Counted from the first letter of the stretch, positions 1 to 9,245 are shown. The stretch is DNA of 64,000 nucleotides from Roseovarius spongiae (GCF_003651245.1 NZ_RAPE01000006.1:124001-188000); one strand, 5' to 3'. The notes: a model not told the origin generated them from the sequence alone. Translations and numbers: made by a program.

Positions 1-32
1 CGATCTACGTCACGCCCCACCTCTTCAACTGA
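1..32 (+). CDS. 3' end of a gene that begins before the window
   Basis: The frame closing with TGA at 30-32 reads IYVTPHLFN before the stop. It ends 15 bases before the next gene, which has its own AGCGGAGG ribosome site at about 34-41, so the two are probably cotranscribed. The following genes suggest it belongs to a terminal-oxidase locus, but nine residues are not enough to name a product. Confidence 0.4.
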   Translation, partial: IYVTPHLFN

Positions 33-47
33 AGCGGAGGTCGCAGC

Positions 48-500
48 ATGGCCGAAGAAGAGACACGAACCGAGACAGACATCGGCCACCCCGCGCCGGG
101 ACGTCACAAGGTAGGCGACTGGCTGCTGGTCTTCTCGTTCCTGCTGGCGCCTACCGTCTGGGCGCTCCAACTCGCCGCGATCGCATCGCTTTCCGGCCTG
201 GCCTGTCTTGCGCCCGGGGGGGAGGCGACGGGTCTGACGTCGCTCACCTGGGCCGGGCCCGCGATCCGATGGATCAACGTCGCGGCGCTTGTGCTGGGAA
301 TTGCCGGAACCGTCCTCACGATGGTCAACATGCGCCGCTCGCACCAGGCTGCCGACCCTCCGGAGGGCGGCGCGATCAGCGCCGGTGAGGGGCGTGTCCA
401 CTGGATGGCGTTCGGCGGGCTGTTCGTGGCGTTGGTCAGCGTGGTTGCGATCATCGCCAATTCCATCCCGATTTTCTGGGGCGGCATGTGTCCGGTCTGA
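48..500 (+). CDS. Small integral membrane protein, probably part of a cytochrome oxidase locus
   Basis: This 150-residue protein has a charged N-terminus (about residues 1-27) followed by three or four hydrophobic segments near 28-50, 70-92 and 118-146. I recognise no catalytic or metal-binding motif and no named family. The ATG follows a good AGCGGAGG ribosome site, and the 3' end overlaps the CtaG-type gene by 13 bases, so translation of the two is probably coupled. Its place just before an oxidase assembly gene suggests an accessory subunit or membrane helper of a haem-copper oxidase. That role comes from context only. Confidence 0.7.
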   Translation: MAEEETRTETDIGHPAPGRHKVGDWLLVFSFLLAPTVWALQLAAIASLSGLACLAPGGEATGLTSLTWAGPAIRWINVAALVLGIAGTVLTMVNMRRSHQAADPPEGGAISAGEGRVHWMAFGGLFVALVSVVAIIANSIPIFWGGMCPV

Positions 501-1174
501 ACGCGCGATCCCGCCATCCTCCGATGGCGTCCTCATGGCCGAACCGCCTGCGGCGATTCTGGCCTGCTGCGGCCGCCGCCTGCCTTCTCCTGGCGCTCTG
601 GCTGGGGCCCTTGCCGCGCATCGCTTCGGTCTCATTCACCACGCACATGGTGCTGCATCTCGCGCTTGTCCTGGGGGCGGCGCCGCTGGCGGGGCTGGCG
701 TTTGCGCGAACCGGCGCGCTGCGGAACCTGCGCTTCGGGATCGGCGCGGCGCTGGGGTTCTCGGGGGTCGAGATGCTGGTGGTCTGGTCCTGGCATACGC
801 CCGCGCTGCATCTAGCGGCGGCTCTCGACGGGCGCGCCTTCGCGTTGCAGCAACTCAGCTTTCTCGTGACGGGCATGCTGGTCTGGCTGCCGGGCCTTGC
901 CGACCGCACCCGGCGCGGCGCGGCCGCCGGCGCGCTCGCCATGCTCGGCAGTTTCATTCACATGACGATGCTTGGCGTCCTGCTGGCGCTGGCGCCCGGG
1001 CAGATTTATGCGTCGGGGATCTGCGGCGGCGCTTTCGGACTGGACGCCCTGAGCGATCAGCGTCTTGGCGGAATCATCATGGCGCTTGGCGGTGGCCTCG
1101 GCTACCTGGCGGCGGCGCTGTATTTTGCGGCCCGGCTGCTTGGCTCCGGCTCCGATCCGCGGGCGGCTCCCTAA
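488..1174 (+). CDS. ctaG: Cytochrome c oxidase assembly factor, Caa3/CtaG type
   Basis: A 228-residue polytopic membrane protein. Several hydrophobic helices from about residue 25 onward and the HMVLHLALVLGAAPLAGL segment (about 53-70) match the caa3-type CtaG family, whose members help assemble the copper centre of haem-copper oxidases. A second in-frame ATG at 524 lacks a ribosome site, so the upstream start overlapping the previous gene is preferred. Its TAA stop (1172-1174) interlocks with the TAG stop (1173-1171) of the convergent cytochrome gene, so no terminator lies between them. The family call is by eye from membrane topology and motif. Confidence 0.75.
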   Translation: MSGLNARSRHPPMASSWPNRLRRFWPAAAAACLLLALWLGPLPRIASVSFTTHMVLHLALVLGAAPLAGLAFARTGALRNLRFGIGAALGFSGVEMLVVWSWHTPALHLAAALDGRAFALQQLSFLVTGMLVWLPGLADRTRRGAAAGALAMLGSFIHMTMLGVLLALAPGQIYASGICGGAFGLDALSDQRLGGIIMALGGGLGYLAAALYFAARLLGSGSDPRAAP

Positions 1175-2421
1175 TACGGCGGCGCTGCGGCGGCATCGCC
1201 GGACCGTGCCTGCTCCACCGCGCCCGCCTGGGCGTCATAGGGACGCGAGGAATACCACGCGGCGAGCGCCTTGATCTGGCGGTCGGTCAACCCTTGGGCG
1301 GAGACATGCATCACTTCGGCGAAATCGGTGCCGCCCGCGGGGCCGTCACGGTAAAGCCGCAGCCACGCCTCGATGAACCGGCTGTCCTGCCCGGCAATAC
1401 GCGGATACTCCGCGCGAGGCCGCACCGCGCCGCTGCCCTCATGGCACGCGCCGCAAGGGGGAACGAAGCGGTCCGGATCGCCCTCTGCGGCAATGCGCTG
1501 CCCCAGCGCCACCAGGGCGCCATCCGGCACGTCCGCCGCCGCCCTGGCCGGAGCTTGCGCTTCGCTCGCAACCGCGCGGGACGGCAAATCGGCATAGTGC
1601 GCGGCAAGCCTTTCAACCTCGTCCCCCGACAGCGGCGCGGCGATCGGCTGCATGATCCCGCTCGCCCGCTTGCCCGAGGCATAGCCGTCAAGCGTCGCGG
1701 CCAGGTATTCGTGCGTCTGACCGGCAAGCTTCGGGGCCGTCCCGTCACGGCCCATACCGTCACGCCCGTGACAACGCGCGCAGTCCTGCACGGTCTTGTC
1801 CAGCCGGTCATCAAGTCCGCCAAAGCTCATCGCGCCACCGCCCCCAAGGCCCTTTGGCTGCACCTCTCCATAGGCCAGACGCACGTAATCCCGCGGTGCG
1901 ATGGCGCCATACTCTCGCATGAACGCGACGATCGCCCAAACTTCGTCCTGCCGGTTGTCGCCCGTCCAGCCCGGCATCGCCGTGTAGCGCACGCCGTTCC
2001 AGACGATCCAGTACAGTTCCTTGTCGCTGAAATTCGCCACCTCTTCGGATGCCAGCGATGGCGGCGCCGGCTCCATCAGCCGCACCAGCGGATTGCGCTC
2101 GCGCCCCGGCGCGCCGTGGCAGGCGGCGCATCCGGTCTCGTAATAGCCCGCGCCAAGCCGGACGAGTGCGGGATTGGACAGATCGACGTAATCCGGTTTC
2201 TCGACCCAATAGGACCAGTTCCGCGCCCATTGCTTCATGTAGGTATGCAGGACCCACGCGACGCCCGGATAAGGGCCGATCCGCGCCGCGATATTGAGCG
2301 GAGCGGCTAAATAGACGAGGACGACGCCAAGGATCGCCATCGCCGCAATCACCCCAAGCGGCAGACGCAGCAGCCGGAAAACAGCGCGGTTGCGCCGTGG
2401 CTTGTCTTCGGAAGCCTTCAT
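1171..2421 (-). CDS. Membrane-anchored tri-haem c-type cytochrome
   Basis: A 416-residue protein with one N-terminal membrane anchor (about residues 20-42) and three CXXCH haem c sites at C98-H102 (CAACH), C214-H218 (CARCH) and C323-H327 (CGACH). Three haems in about 420 residues resembles the cytochrome subunits of membrane dehydrogenases and oxidase electron donors. No dehydrogenase flavoprotein lies nearby, so the donor is unknown. The ATG at 2421 is chosen because it overlaps the stop of the upstream cytochrome gene as ATGA. A longer reading frame to 2529 exists but merely overlaps that gene. It probably passes electrons to the oxidase encoded before the window. Confidence 0.85.
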   Translation of the reverse strand: MKASEDKPRRNRAVFRLLRLPLGVIAAMAILGVVLVYLAAPLNIAARIGPYPGVAWVLHTYMKQWARNWSYWVEKPDYVDLSNPALVRLGAGYYETGCAACHGAPGRERNPLVRLMEPAPPSLASEEVANFSDKELYWIVWNGVRYTAMPGWTGDNRQDEVWAIVAFMREYGAIAPRDYVRLAYGEVQPKGLGGGGAMSFGGLDDRLDKTVQDCARCHGRDGMGRDGTAPKLAGQTHEYLAATLDGYASGKRASGIMQPIAAPLSGDEVERLAAHYADLPSRAVASEAQAPARAAADVPDGALVALGQRIAAEGDPDRFVPPCGACHEGSGAVRPRAEYPRIAGQDSRFIEAWLRLYRDGPAGGTDFAEVMHVSAQGLTDRQIKALAAWYSSRPYDAQAGAVEQARSGDAAAAPPY

Positions 2422-2798
2422 TTGAGCGTCACCAGGTAGTCCACGATCGCGTCCGTTTCCGCCACCGGCAACATCCCGAAGGACGGCATCCGCGCGCCGG
2501 GTTTCACCATTTGCGTATGCCGGATCCATTTCGAAAGGTTCTCCGACGTCATCGGCATGATGTTCGCGCCGATGGTGGCGCGCGACGCGAGATGGGTCAG
2601 GTCGGGCCCGATCTCACCCTGCGCGTCGGTTCCGGCAATCCGGTGGCAGGCTCCGCAACCCGTCGAGAGAAAGAGCTGCCGACCAGCCGATGCGCTGCTC
2701 TTCGTCTTCGTTTCCTGGCCGACCGCACCGCTCGCGCAGAGCGAGGAAATCGCGATCAGGAACAGAGCTGACACGCACAGGTGCGGGGATCTTGCCAT
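2418..2798 (-). CDS. Small periplasmic mono-haem cytochrome c
   Basis: A 126-residue protein with a signal peptide (about residues 8-28) and one haem site, CGACH at C48-H52. The likely axial methionine is in the GARMPSFGML segment (about 101-110), which fits a class I cytochrome c. It is the first gene of a two-gene minus-strand operon, and its TGA overlaps the ATG of the tri-haem cytochrome, so the two proteins are probably made together and exchange electrons. The ATG at 2798 directly precedes the signal peptide. The frame stays open further upstream, but that part overlaps the divergent gene's promoter region and has no protein-like character. Confidence 0.85.
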   Translation of the reverse strand: MARSPHLCVSALFLIAISSLCASGAVGQETKTKSSASAGRQLFLSTGCGACHRIAGTDAQGEIGPDLTHLASRATIGANIMPMTSENLSKWIRHTQMVKPGARMPSFGMLPVAETDAIVDYLVTLK

Positions 2799-2943
2799 GC
2801 CTTTCCACCATCCGTTCAGCCTGATGCCTGGCGGCAATCGATTCCGAAACGCTGCAGCCGCGGCCAGGGTTCCCGCGGCGCGGCAATCGGCGAGAATTGG
2901 AACCCACGTCCCAGACGCGGGTTGCCCTGCGGGAGACGTTCGA

Positions 2944-3963
2944 TTGGAAAGACCTGCCTTCACAACCGCGCTTGCGATCCTGCTGGTCATCGCGGTGGCG
3001 CTGCTGACCTGGCAATTCGCCGCGGTCCTGCTGCTGGCTTTCGCCGGCCTGCTGTTGTCTGTGCTGCTGCGGCACCTGGCGCTGACGCTGTCGAATGTCA
3101 CGTCGCTGCCAGTCGGCTTGTGCCTCGTGGTGGTTTTCGGCGGCATCATCGCGGTCACGGTTCTTCTCGCCATCCTTGCCGGCCCTCGCGTCGCATCGGA
3201 ACTGATGGAGGTTCTGGAAAGCCTGCCGCGCGCGCTGAGCGACATGCGGTCCTTTATCGGACAGACCGAATGGGGCGAATATCTGCTGAATTTTCTTTCC
3301 CGTGAAGAGGGCGGCACGCAATGGAACATCGTCAAGATGCTTGGCGGCACGGCGTCGACCACGGCGGCGCTCTTTGCGAATCTGGTGATCGTGTTCACGG
3401 TGGCGATCTTCCTCGCGGTCGATCCCCATCTCTATCGGCGGGGCTTTCTGCATCTGGTGCCCAAGGCGGGGCGCGCCCGCGCGCGCGAGGTGCTGGACAC
3501 GCTTGGCAGCGGGCTCTGGCGGTGGCTGCTCGGCCAGTCGATCGACATGGTGGCGGTCGCGATCATGACCGGCCTGGGCCTGTGGCTGATCGGCGTGCCG
3601 GTGCCGCTCGCGCTCGGGCTGATTGCGGGGCTGACGAACTTCATCCCCTATCTCGGCCCTTTCCTTAGCGGCATTCCGGCGACCCTGATCGCATTTTCCC
3701 AAAGCCCGATGGATGCGGTTTACACCGCCGGCCTGTTCCTTCTCATCCAGCAGATCGAGGGCAACCTGCTGATGCCGCTCATTCAGAAGCGGGCCACCTC
3801 GCTGCCGCCGGTCCTGACGATTCTCGCGGTGGTCGCACTGGGCGGCCTCTTCGGCCTTCTCGGCGCGCTGCTGGCGACGCCCTTGATGCTGGTCATCATC
3901 ATCCTGGTGCGGATGCTCTACGTCGAGAACGTGCTGGGTGACAACGTCAAGGAAGGGCCTTAG
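2944..3963 (+). CDS. AI-2E family transporter (PerM-like)
   Basis: A protein of about 339 residues with hydrophobic helices near 5-50, 58-80, 150-175 and a dense block from about 195 to 335. The NFIPYLGPFLSGIPATLIA segment and the late EGNLLMPLIQKR segment are hallmarks of the AI-2E/PerM family. Members export small molecules or ions; the autoinducer-2 name comes from one characterised member and should not be read as function here. The start is uncertain. I prefer TTG at 2944 because GGGAG lies eight bases upstream and family length is matched. ATG codons at 2797 and 2824 would add a low-complexity, non-membrane tail. Confidence 0.8.
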   Translation: MERPAFTTALAILLVIAVALLTWQFAAVLLLAFAGLLLSVLLRHLALTLSNVTSLPVGLCLVVVFGGIIAVTVLLAILAGPRVASELMEVLESLPRALSDMRSFIGQTEWGEYLLNFLSREEGGTQWNIVKMLGGTASTTAALFANLVIVFTVAIFLAVDPHLYRRGFLHLVPKAGRARAREVLDTLGSGLWRWLLGQSIDMVAVAIMTGLGLWLIGVPVPLALGLIAGLTNFIPYLGPFLSGIPATLIAFSQSPMDAVYTAGLFLLIQQIEGNLLMPLIQKRATSLPPVLTILAVVALGGLFGLLGALLATPLMLVIIILVRMLYVENVLGDNVKEGP

Positions 3964-4071
3964 AACCACGGCCGCCCCAGTTTCGCCGCCTTGATCGGTT
4001 CACTCCTGAACTGACCGGAAAACCAGTACCGGCTCAGGCTTCCTGTCCGACTGTTGTCAGACGGCAGTTCA

Positions 4072-4087
4072 ATATCAATACTGATAT
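4072..4087. promoter_or_regulatory. Perfect inverted repeat ATATCA-ATAC-TGATAT upstream of TRAP operon 1
   Basis: Six-base arms flank a four-base spacer, about 90 bases before the dctP start and inside a strikingly AT-rich patch (about 4060-4135) in otherwise GC-rich DNA. Its position fits an operator or promoter element for the 4174-11225 operon. TATCA/TGATA half sites recur upstream of the two XRE-cupin regulator genes, with different spacing. No binding protein can be assigned from sequence alone. Confidence 0.4.
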
Positions 4088-4173
4088 AAATAAATAAAAA
4101 TTAGGTATTTGATTTATCAATGCCAATCCTATTCACTTTCAAAGCGACGCCATAAAAACTGGGAGGAAGTGTT

Positions 4174-5322
4174 ATGAACAAGCGATCCGTAGGAACGTTG
4201 TCGGCGCTGGCGGCGACTGCAGCGTTCTTCGCGACGTCGGGAATTGCCGCTGCCGATGATGTTGTCGAATTCAACGCGAGCGCATGGTTGCCTGCGACCC
4301 ATCCATTGTCCAAGCATTCATACGTGGAGTGGCTGCCTCGCCTCGAGGCCGCATCGAACGGGACGCTGAAGCCTACGCTCTTCACCGGGCCGGTGCTGTT
4401 GGCGCCGGGCGAGCATCTGAGCGGCATCCGCGACGGGATCGCGCAGATCGGGTATCATGCCGGCACCTACACCCCTTCGGACATACCGGAAGACAACGTG
4501 CTCGCGCAGGTCGCCTTCGGGGCTTCGGATCCGTTTCCGGCCGCGTTTGCGATCACCGAGGCGAACATGACCTTGCCGCAACTGCAGCAGCAGTGGAAAG
4601 ACAACAATATCGCCTATCTCGGCGGCTATGCCACTTCGCCCTATGTGCTTCTGTGTTCCAGCAAGATTGAAACGCTCGCCGACATGAAGGGCAAGAAGGT
4701 GCGCGTACCGGGCGCTGCGCAGTCCGATTGGCTGGCCAGTGTCGGCGGCGTGCCCGTCAACGTCCCCTCGAGCGAGATGTACGATGGTCTGGACAAGGGG
4801 CAGCTGGATTGTGCGGCCATCTCGGCGATCGACCTGAAGAGCCGCTCGCTCTGGGACGTTGCCGATCACGTCACCCTCGTCAATCTCGGCCTTTACTGGT
4901 CGGGCTATTCCCAGGGGGCGAACCGTGATTTCTGGCAGAGCCTGTCGGACGACCAGCGGCAGGCGTTCTTCGACACGCTACCCGAGGCGATGATCGACGA
5001 AACCATCCAGTACACGGACGGCGATGCCGAGGCGCTGGCCGAAGCGCCGGATCATGGGGTCACAGTAATCACACCTGCTGACGATCTTACCAAGTCCGTG
5101 AACGATTTCGCCGATGTTGTGCGCGGTAACGCCGTGAAACTGGGCAGCGACACATTCGGCTTGGACGATCCGGACAAGCTGATTTCCGGTTTCGAAGCAA
5201 TCATGGCGAAATGGGAAGACCGGCTCGAAGGGGTCGATCGCGATGACCGGGATGCTCTGGTCGAGATCGCCCGGAAGGAGCTGTTCGGCAAGGTCGACGC
5301 ATCGACCTACTCGATGGACTGA
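4174..5322 (+). CDS. dctP: TRAP transporter solute-binding protein, DctP family (system 1)
   Basis: A 382-residue periplasmic binding protein with a cleavable signal peptide (about residues 1-27, ending GIAAAD). DctP proteins capture an organic acid or related solute and pass it to the membrane subunits, with uptake driven by an ion gradient. The KGKKVRVPGAAQSDWLASVGG segment (about 170-190) and the following region with C214 match the family's ligand-binding core. A GGAGGAAG ribosome site precedes the ATG. It is the first gene of an operon with dctQ, dctM, hyuA and hyuB, so the ligand is probably the substrate, or a precursor of the substrate, of that cyclic-amide hydrolase. Confidence 0.9.
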   Translation: MNKRSVGTLSALAATAAFFATSGIAAADDVVEFNASAWLPATHPLSKHSYVEWLPRLEAASNGTLKPTLFTGPVLLAPGEHLSGIRDGIAQIGYHAGTYTPSDIPEDNVLAQVAFGASDPFPAAFAITEANMTLPQLQQQWKDNNIAYLGGYATSPYVLLCSSKIETLADMKGKKVRVPGAAQSDWLASVGGVPVNVPSSEMYDGLDKGQLDCAAISAIDLKSRSLWDVADHVTLVNLGLYWSGYSQGANRDFWQSLSDDQRQAFFDTLPEAMIDETIQYTDGDAEALAEAPDHGVTVITPADDLTKSVNDFADVVRGNAVKLGSDTFGLDDPDKLISGFEAIMAKWEDRLEGVDRDDRDALVEIARKELFGKVDASTYSMD

Positions 5323-5346
5323 CGCATCCGAGCGGGGGCCGGGAAC

Positions 5347-5871
5347 ATGATCTCCATTGCAACTCGGCTATTGCGAGGTCTGAGCGCCGTCGTCATGGCA
5401 ATCTCAGGTCTCGTCCTGCTCGGCATGATGCTTCTGGTCTCGGCGGATGTCGCTTCCGCCACCATATTGGGCCGGCCTATCCAGAACGTGATCGAGATCG
5501 TCGCATTCTACATGATGGTGGGGATCGTTTTCCTGCCGCTGGGCAGCACCGAGTTGCGCGACGATCACATCAAGACGGATATCCTCATGCAGAAACTGCC
5601 GAAGCGCGCCAACATGGCCTGTCAGGGGCTGGTTGGGCTTGTCGGGATTGCGATGCTCAGCGTTCTGACCTACGTGTCGTTCGACAAGGCCGTGCAGGCG
5701 ACCCAGCGCGGTGAGATGATGATGGGCACGACGATGATCCAGATCTGGCCCAGCCGCTGGATCCTGTTTGCCGGCTTCCTGTTCTTTCTGATCTGCGTCT
5801 TGGTCGGAACGTTGCGTCTGATCCGCCAGGCAGCCACCGGCATTTCCGGAGGAGACGACGATGTCCGGTGA
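5347..5871 (+). CDS. dctQ: TRAP transporter small permease, DctQ family (system 1)
   Basis: A 174-residue membrane protein with four predicted helices, near residues 12-38, 50-68, 90-112 and 132-155. This is the standard DctQ topology. DctQ binds the large permease and is needed for uptake. It starts 24 bases after dctP and overlaps dctM by 11 bases, so all three subunits are cotranscribed. Sequence conservation in this family is weak; the call rests on topology, length and position between dctP and dctM. Confidence 0.88.
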   Translation: MISIATRLLRGLSAVVMAISGLVLLGMMLLVSADVASATILGRPIQNVIEIVAFYMMVGIVFLPLGSTELRDDHIKTDILMQKLPKRANMACQGLVGLVGIAMLSVLTYVSFDKAVQATQRGEMMMGTTMIQIWPSRWILFAGFLFFLICVLVGTLRLIRQAATGISGGDDDVR

Positions 5872-7168
5872 AATGATCGGCGTCATTTGCATGCTGATGG
5901 CGCTCGTGCTGATCCTCTTGCGGCTCAGCATAGGGCTGGCGCTAATCATCGTCTCCTTCCTGGGATTCATCTGGATTGCGAATCTCAAGGCCGCGATGAG
6001 CATGATCGCGTCAGTTCCCTTCGCTTTCGTAGGGGACTGGAATCTATCCGCGATCCCGATGTTCCTGTTGATGGGATACGTGGCCAGCGCAACCGGCCTC
6101 ACGACAGGACTGTTCCGCGCGGCGCGGCTCTTGCTTTCGCGCCTGCCGGGCGGGCTTGCGGTGTCGAGCGTCGGCGCCAGCGGCCTTTTCGCCGCGGCGT
6201 CGGGATCCAGCATCGCCACCTCGGCCGCGATGGCCAAGATCGCCACGCCCGAAATGCTCAGGCACGGCTATCATCCCGGGTTGGCGACGGGCGTGATCGC
6301 CGCGGGCGGTACGCTGGGGTCGATGATCCCGCCCAGCATCTTGTTGCTTCTTTATGGATATTACGCCGAGGTTTCCATCGGACAGCTCTTCATTGCCGGC
6401 GTCATCCCGGGCATGCTGACGATGGTCTTCTATTCGGTGATGATCATCCTGCGCTGCAAGCTGAAGCCCGAACTCGCACCCCCGGTCCACGATCATCCCG
6501 ACCTGCGCGAGATCCTCTCCGCGCTCAAGGATGTCTGGCCCTTGCCAGTTCTGATCGTGAGCGTGATGGTAGGCATCTTTGTCGGCATCTTCACGCCGAC
6601 GCAGGCCGGTTCCATCGGCGCGCTCGTCGCCTGCCTCATCGCAATGGTGCGTGGAACACTGACGTTCAATGCATTGCGCAACGCGGTCGAGGAAACGCTG
6701 CACGGTACGGCGGGGATCTTCCTGATCCTCATCGGAACTACGATGCTCACCAACTTCCTGGCGTTGTCCGGACTGCCGACCACCATTTCGGCGGGTATCA
6801 TAGAAGCCGGCGTCGGAACCTACACGCTGCTGATCGCCATCGCGATCGTTTATATCTTCCTTGGCATGTTCGTCGATTCCATCGGGCTGATGTTGCTGAC
6901 GCTGCCGATCATCATGCCACTGGTGGACGCTTACGGCATCGATCTGGTCTGGCTGGGCATCATCATCGTGAAGTTGCTTGAAATCGGCCTCATGACGCCT
7001 CCGGTGGGGCTTAACGTCTATGTGATCAACAGCGCGGTGGGCAGCGCGGTGAGTCTGAATACGATCTTCCGCGGCGTTTCGTGGTTCATCGCGACCGATC
7101 TCATATGCCTTTCGTTCATCGTCGCGTTCCCTGCCCTCGCAACCTATCTGCCCCGCTTCGTCATGTAA
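5861..7168 (+). CDS. dctM: TRAP transporter large permease, DctM family (system 1)
   Basis: A 435-residue polytopic membrane protein. It carries family-typical segments: SGSSIATSAAMAKIATPEM (about 110-128), GGTLGSMIPPSILLLLYG (about 149-166) and LMTPPVGLNVYVINS (about 380-394). DctM forms the translocation pathway of the TRAP transporter. A GGAGGAG ribosome site lies inside the end of dctQ. The next gene, hyuA, starts 46 bases downstream with no hairpin between, so transporter and hydrolase are probably on one transcript. Confidence 0.93.
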   Translation: MSGEMIGVICMLMALVLILLRLSIGLALIIVSFLGFIWIANLKAAMSMIASVPFAFVGDWNLSAIPMFLLMGYVASATGLTTGLFRAARLLLSRLPGGLAVSSVGASGLFAAASGSSIATSAAMAKIATPEMLRHGYHPGLATGVIAAGGTLGSMIPPSILLLLYGYYAEVSIGQLFIAGVIPGMLTMVFYSVMIILRCKLKPELAPPVHDHPDLREILSALKDVWPLPVLIVSVMVGIFVGIFTPTQAGSIGALVACLIAMVRGTLTFNALRNAVEETLHGTAGIFLILIGTTMLTNFLALSGLPTTISAGIIEAGVGTYTLLIAIAIVYIFLGMFVDSIGLMLLTLPIIMPLVDAYGIDLVWLGIIIVKLLEIGLMTPPVGLNVYVINSAVGSAVSLNTIFRGVSWFIATDLICLSFIVAFPALATYLPRFVM

Positions 7169-7214
7169 GCGCGGTCATCTGACAACCTGAATCATCATCT
7201 AGGATATCCAACAC

Positions 7215-9245
7215 ATGACGGAAAAGAACACCCGTGTCGGAATCGAAGTCGGAGGCACGTTTACCGATATCGTCGCCATCACCAACGGGCGCATGCGCGT
7301 GGCGAAGGTGCCCAGCACGCCTGCCTCTCCGGATGTCGGAGCGATCAACGCGCTGTCCAAGCTCGGGATCGCCCCCGCTTCCGTCAGCGAACTGGTGCAT
7401 GGCTCCACCGTCGCGACCAACGCGGTACTGGAGCGCAAGGGCGCACGGATCGCGATGCTGGTCACGAAAGGCACGCGCGACGTCCTGTCGCTGCAACGTC
7501 ATGACCGCAAGTCGATCTACAAGCTGCAATACCGCAAGCCCGAACCGATTGTCGCGCGCGACAACATATTCGAGGTCAGCGGACGCATCGCCGCAGACGG
7601 CGAGATCGTCGAGCCAGTCGACGAGCAGAATGACCGGGACTTGATTGAGAAGATCGTCCGTTCCAGCGATTACGACGTCATCGTGATCTGTCTGCTGAAC
7701 AGCTACGTGAACGTTGCTCATGAGATCTTGATCAAGGATATTGTCCGGACCATTGATCCATCCTTCGCGGTGATCTGCTCGCACGAGGTTTCGCGGGAGT
7801 TCAGGGAATACGAGCGCGCGTCGACGACGGCTCTCGCGGGATTCGTGCAACCTGTGATCAAGGGATATCTCAACCGTTTTGCCGCAAGCCTCGCAGAAGA
7901 TGGTTTTGACGGGGCGCTGAGCGTCATGCAGTCGAATGGCGGTCGCATGCCGGCCGCAGCTGTCGGCGATCAGCCGATTACCGCGCTTCTGTCCGGCCCC
8001 GCAGCCGGGGTCGTCGGAGCGGTGAAGGCGGCTGAATCTATGGGTCTCCGAGACTTGATCACGCTGGACATGGGCGGCACCAGCACGGATGTCGCCATGA
8101 TCCAGAATAGCCGGCCCGAACTGACGGCCGAACTGGAGATCGACGGACTGCCGATCAGGACGCCCGTTGTCGACATCGTCACGGTTGGCGCCGGCGGCGG
8201 TTCCATCGCCTGGATCGACGATGGCGCGATGCTTCGGGTCGGGCCACGGTCCGCCGGCGCGGTTCCGGGTCCCGCCAGCTATGGCCGCGGCGGGACAGAA
8301 CCGACGGTCACAGACGCCAATCTGGTTCGCGGCAGCCTGCGCGCCGGCTCCTTGAGGGATCAGGGGATCGATGTGGACGAAGAAGCGGCGCTCGCGTCGT
8401 TCGCGCCTCTTTCCGACGCCTTGTCGCTGTCGAACGAAGATATGGCGGACGCGGTCATACGAGTTGCAGAATCGAATATTGTCCGCGCGATCCAGAAAAT
8501 ATCGACCGAACGCGGCAATGATCCGCGTCGCTTTACGCTCGTCGCATTCGGAGGGGCCGCCGCCGTTCACGCCGCGCGCGTCGCAGAGGAACTCAACATC
8601 CGCAATGTGCTGGTGCCGATGAATGCGGGCGTGGTGTCGGCCGCGGGTTTGCTGAGCTCGGATTACGTGCACTACACGGTCGCCACACAGCGTTACCGGC
8701 TTGCCGTGGAGAACCTCGCCACGATCCGCGGCGTCATCGACGGACTGAAGGAAAAGGCGCGCGATCATCTGGTCAACGAGGGGGTATCCGGCGCCCCGAA
8801 CTTCGAGGTGTTCCTGGAAATGCGCTATGTCGGCCAAGCCTTCGAAATACCCGTGGCGCTCAACGATATTGACGATGCGCTCACCGTCGAAGCGATCGGG
8901 CGGGCCTTTGCGGCCGAGCATCACCGGATTTTCGAATTCTCCAAACCGGCGGATGCGCTGGCCGAAATCGTGTCCTTCCGCGTCGGTGCGCGCATCCCTG
9001 CGCAAGTCGTCCGTCCGATGATCGACAGGGGCGACGATCCCGGTCCGCCCGAGCAGGAGATCGAGCTACGGGAGAAGGGGCAGACACTCAAATGCAGGGT
9101 CGTGCGTTCCGATCACCTGGGAGCCGAGGCCGAGAGTGGTCCGCTGCTCATCGAGGATGGCACCACCACGATCCTGGTGCCGAGCAACTGGACTGCGCGG
9201 CGCGATGCTTCGCAACATGTCGTGCTTGAAGGGGGGGATCAATGA
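7215..9245 (+). CDS. hyuA: Hydantoinase/oxoprolinase subunit A (copy 1)
   Basis: A 676-residue protein. In this family the A subunit binds ATP and works with subunit B to open a cyclic amide such as hydantoin, N-methylhydantoin or 5-oxoproline. The N-terminal domain shows GIEVGGTFTDIVA (residues 9-21) and HGSTVATNAVLERKG (about 62-76). The hydantoinase A core shows LSGPAAGVVGA, LDMGGTSTDVAMI (about 285-297) and the GAGGGSIAWID segment. Its stop overlaps the hyuB start as ATGA. Members with different substrates look alike, so 'hydantoinase' is a family label. It is a distinct paralogue of the copy at 14289. Confidence 0.92.
   Translation: MTEKNTRVGIEVGGTFTDIVAITNGRMRVAKVPSTPASPDVGAINALSKLGIAPASVSELVHGSTVATNAVLERKGARIAMLVTKGTRDVLSLQRHDRKSIYKLQYRKPEPIVARDNIFEVSGRIAADGEIVEPVDEQNDRDLIEKIVRSSDYDVIVICLLNSYVNVAHEILIKDIVRTIDPSFAVICSHEVSREFREYERASTTALAGFVQPVIKGYLNRFAASLAEDGFDGALSVMQSNGGRMPAAAVGDQPITALLSGPAAGVVGAVKAAESMGLRDLITLDMGGTSTDVAMIQNSRPELTAELEIDGLPIRTPVVDIVTVGAGGGSIAWIDDGAMLRVGPRSAGAVPGPASYGRGGTEPTVTDANLVRGSLRAGSLRDQGIDVDEEAALASFAPLSDALSLSNEDMADAVIRVAESNIVRAIQKISTERGNDPRRFTLVAFGGAAAVHAARVAEELNIRNVLVPMNAGVVSAAGLLSSDYVHYTVATQRYRLAVENLATIRGVIDGLKEKARDHLVNEGVSGAPNFEVFLEMRYVGQAFEIPVALNDIDDALTVEAIGRAFAAEHHRIFEFSKPADALAEIVSFRVGARIPAQVVRPMIDRGDDPGPPEQEIELREKGQTLKCRVVRSDHLGAEAESGPLLIEDGTTTILVPSNWTARRDASQHVVLEGGDQ

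Noticed and set aside
289..2310. A 2-kb plus-strand open frame across the CtaG and tri-haem cytochrome genes
   Set aside because: It is an antisense and out-of-frame shadow of GC-rich genes. Its translation is arginine/alanine-rich without any domain, while the other frames contain haem motifs and membrane helices.
2944..3963. Autoinducer-2 quorum-sensing exporter
   Set aside because: Only the broad family is supported. There is no LuxS or Lsr gene in the window, and most members have other or unknown substrates.
7161..9005. A 614-codon minus-strand open frame opposite hyuA copy 1
   Set aside because: The plus strand carries an intact HyuA with all family motifs and overlapping neighbours. 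The antisense product has no recognisable features.
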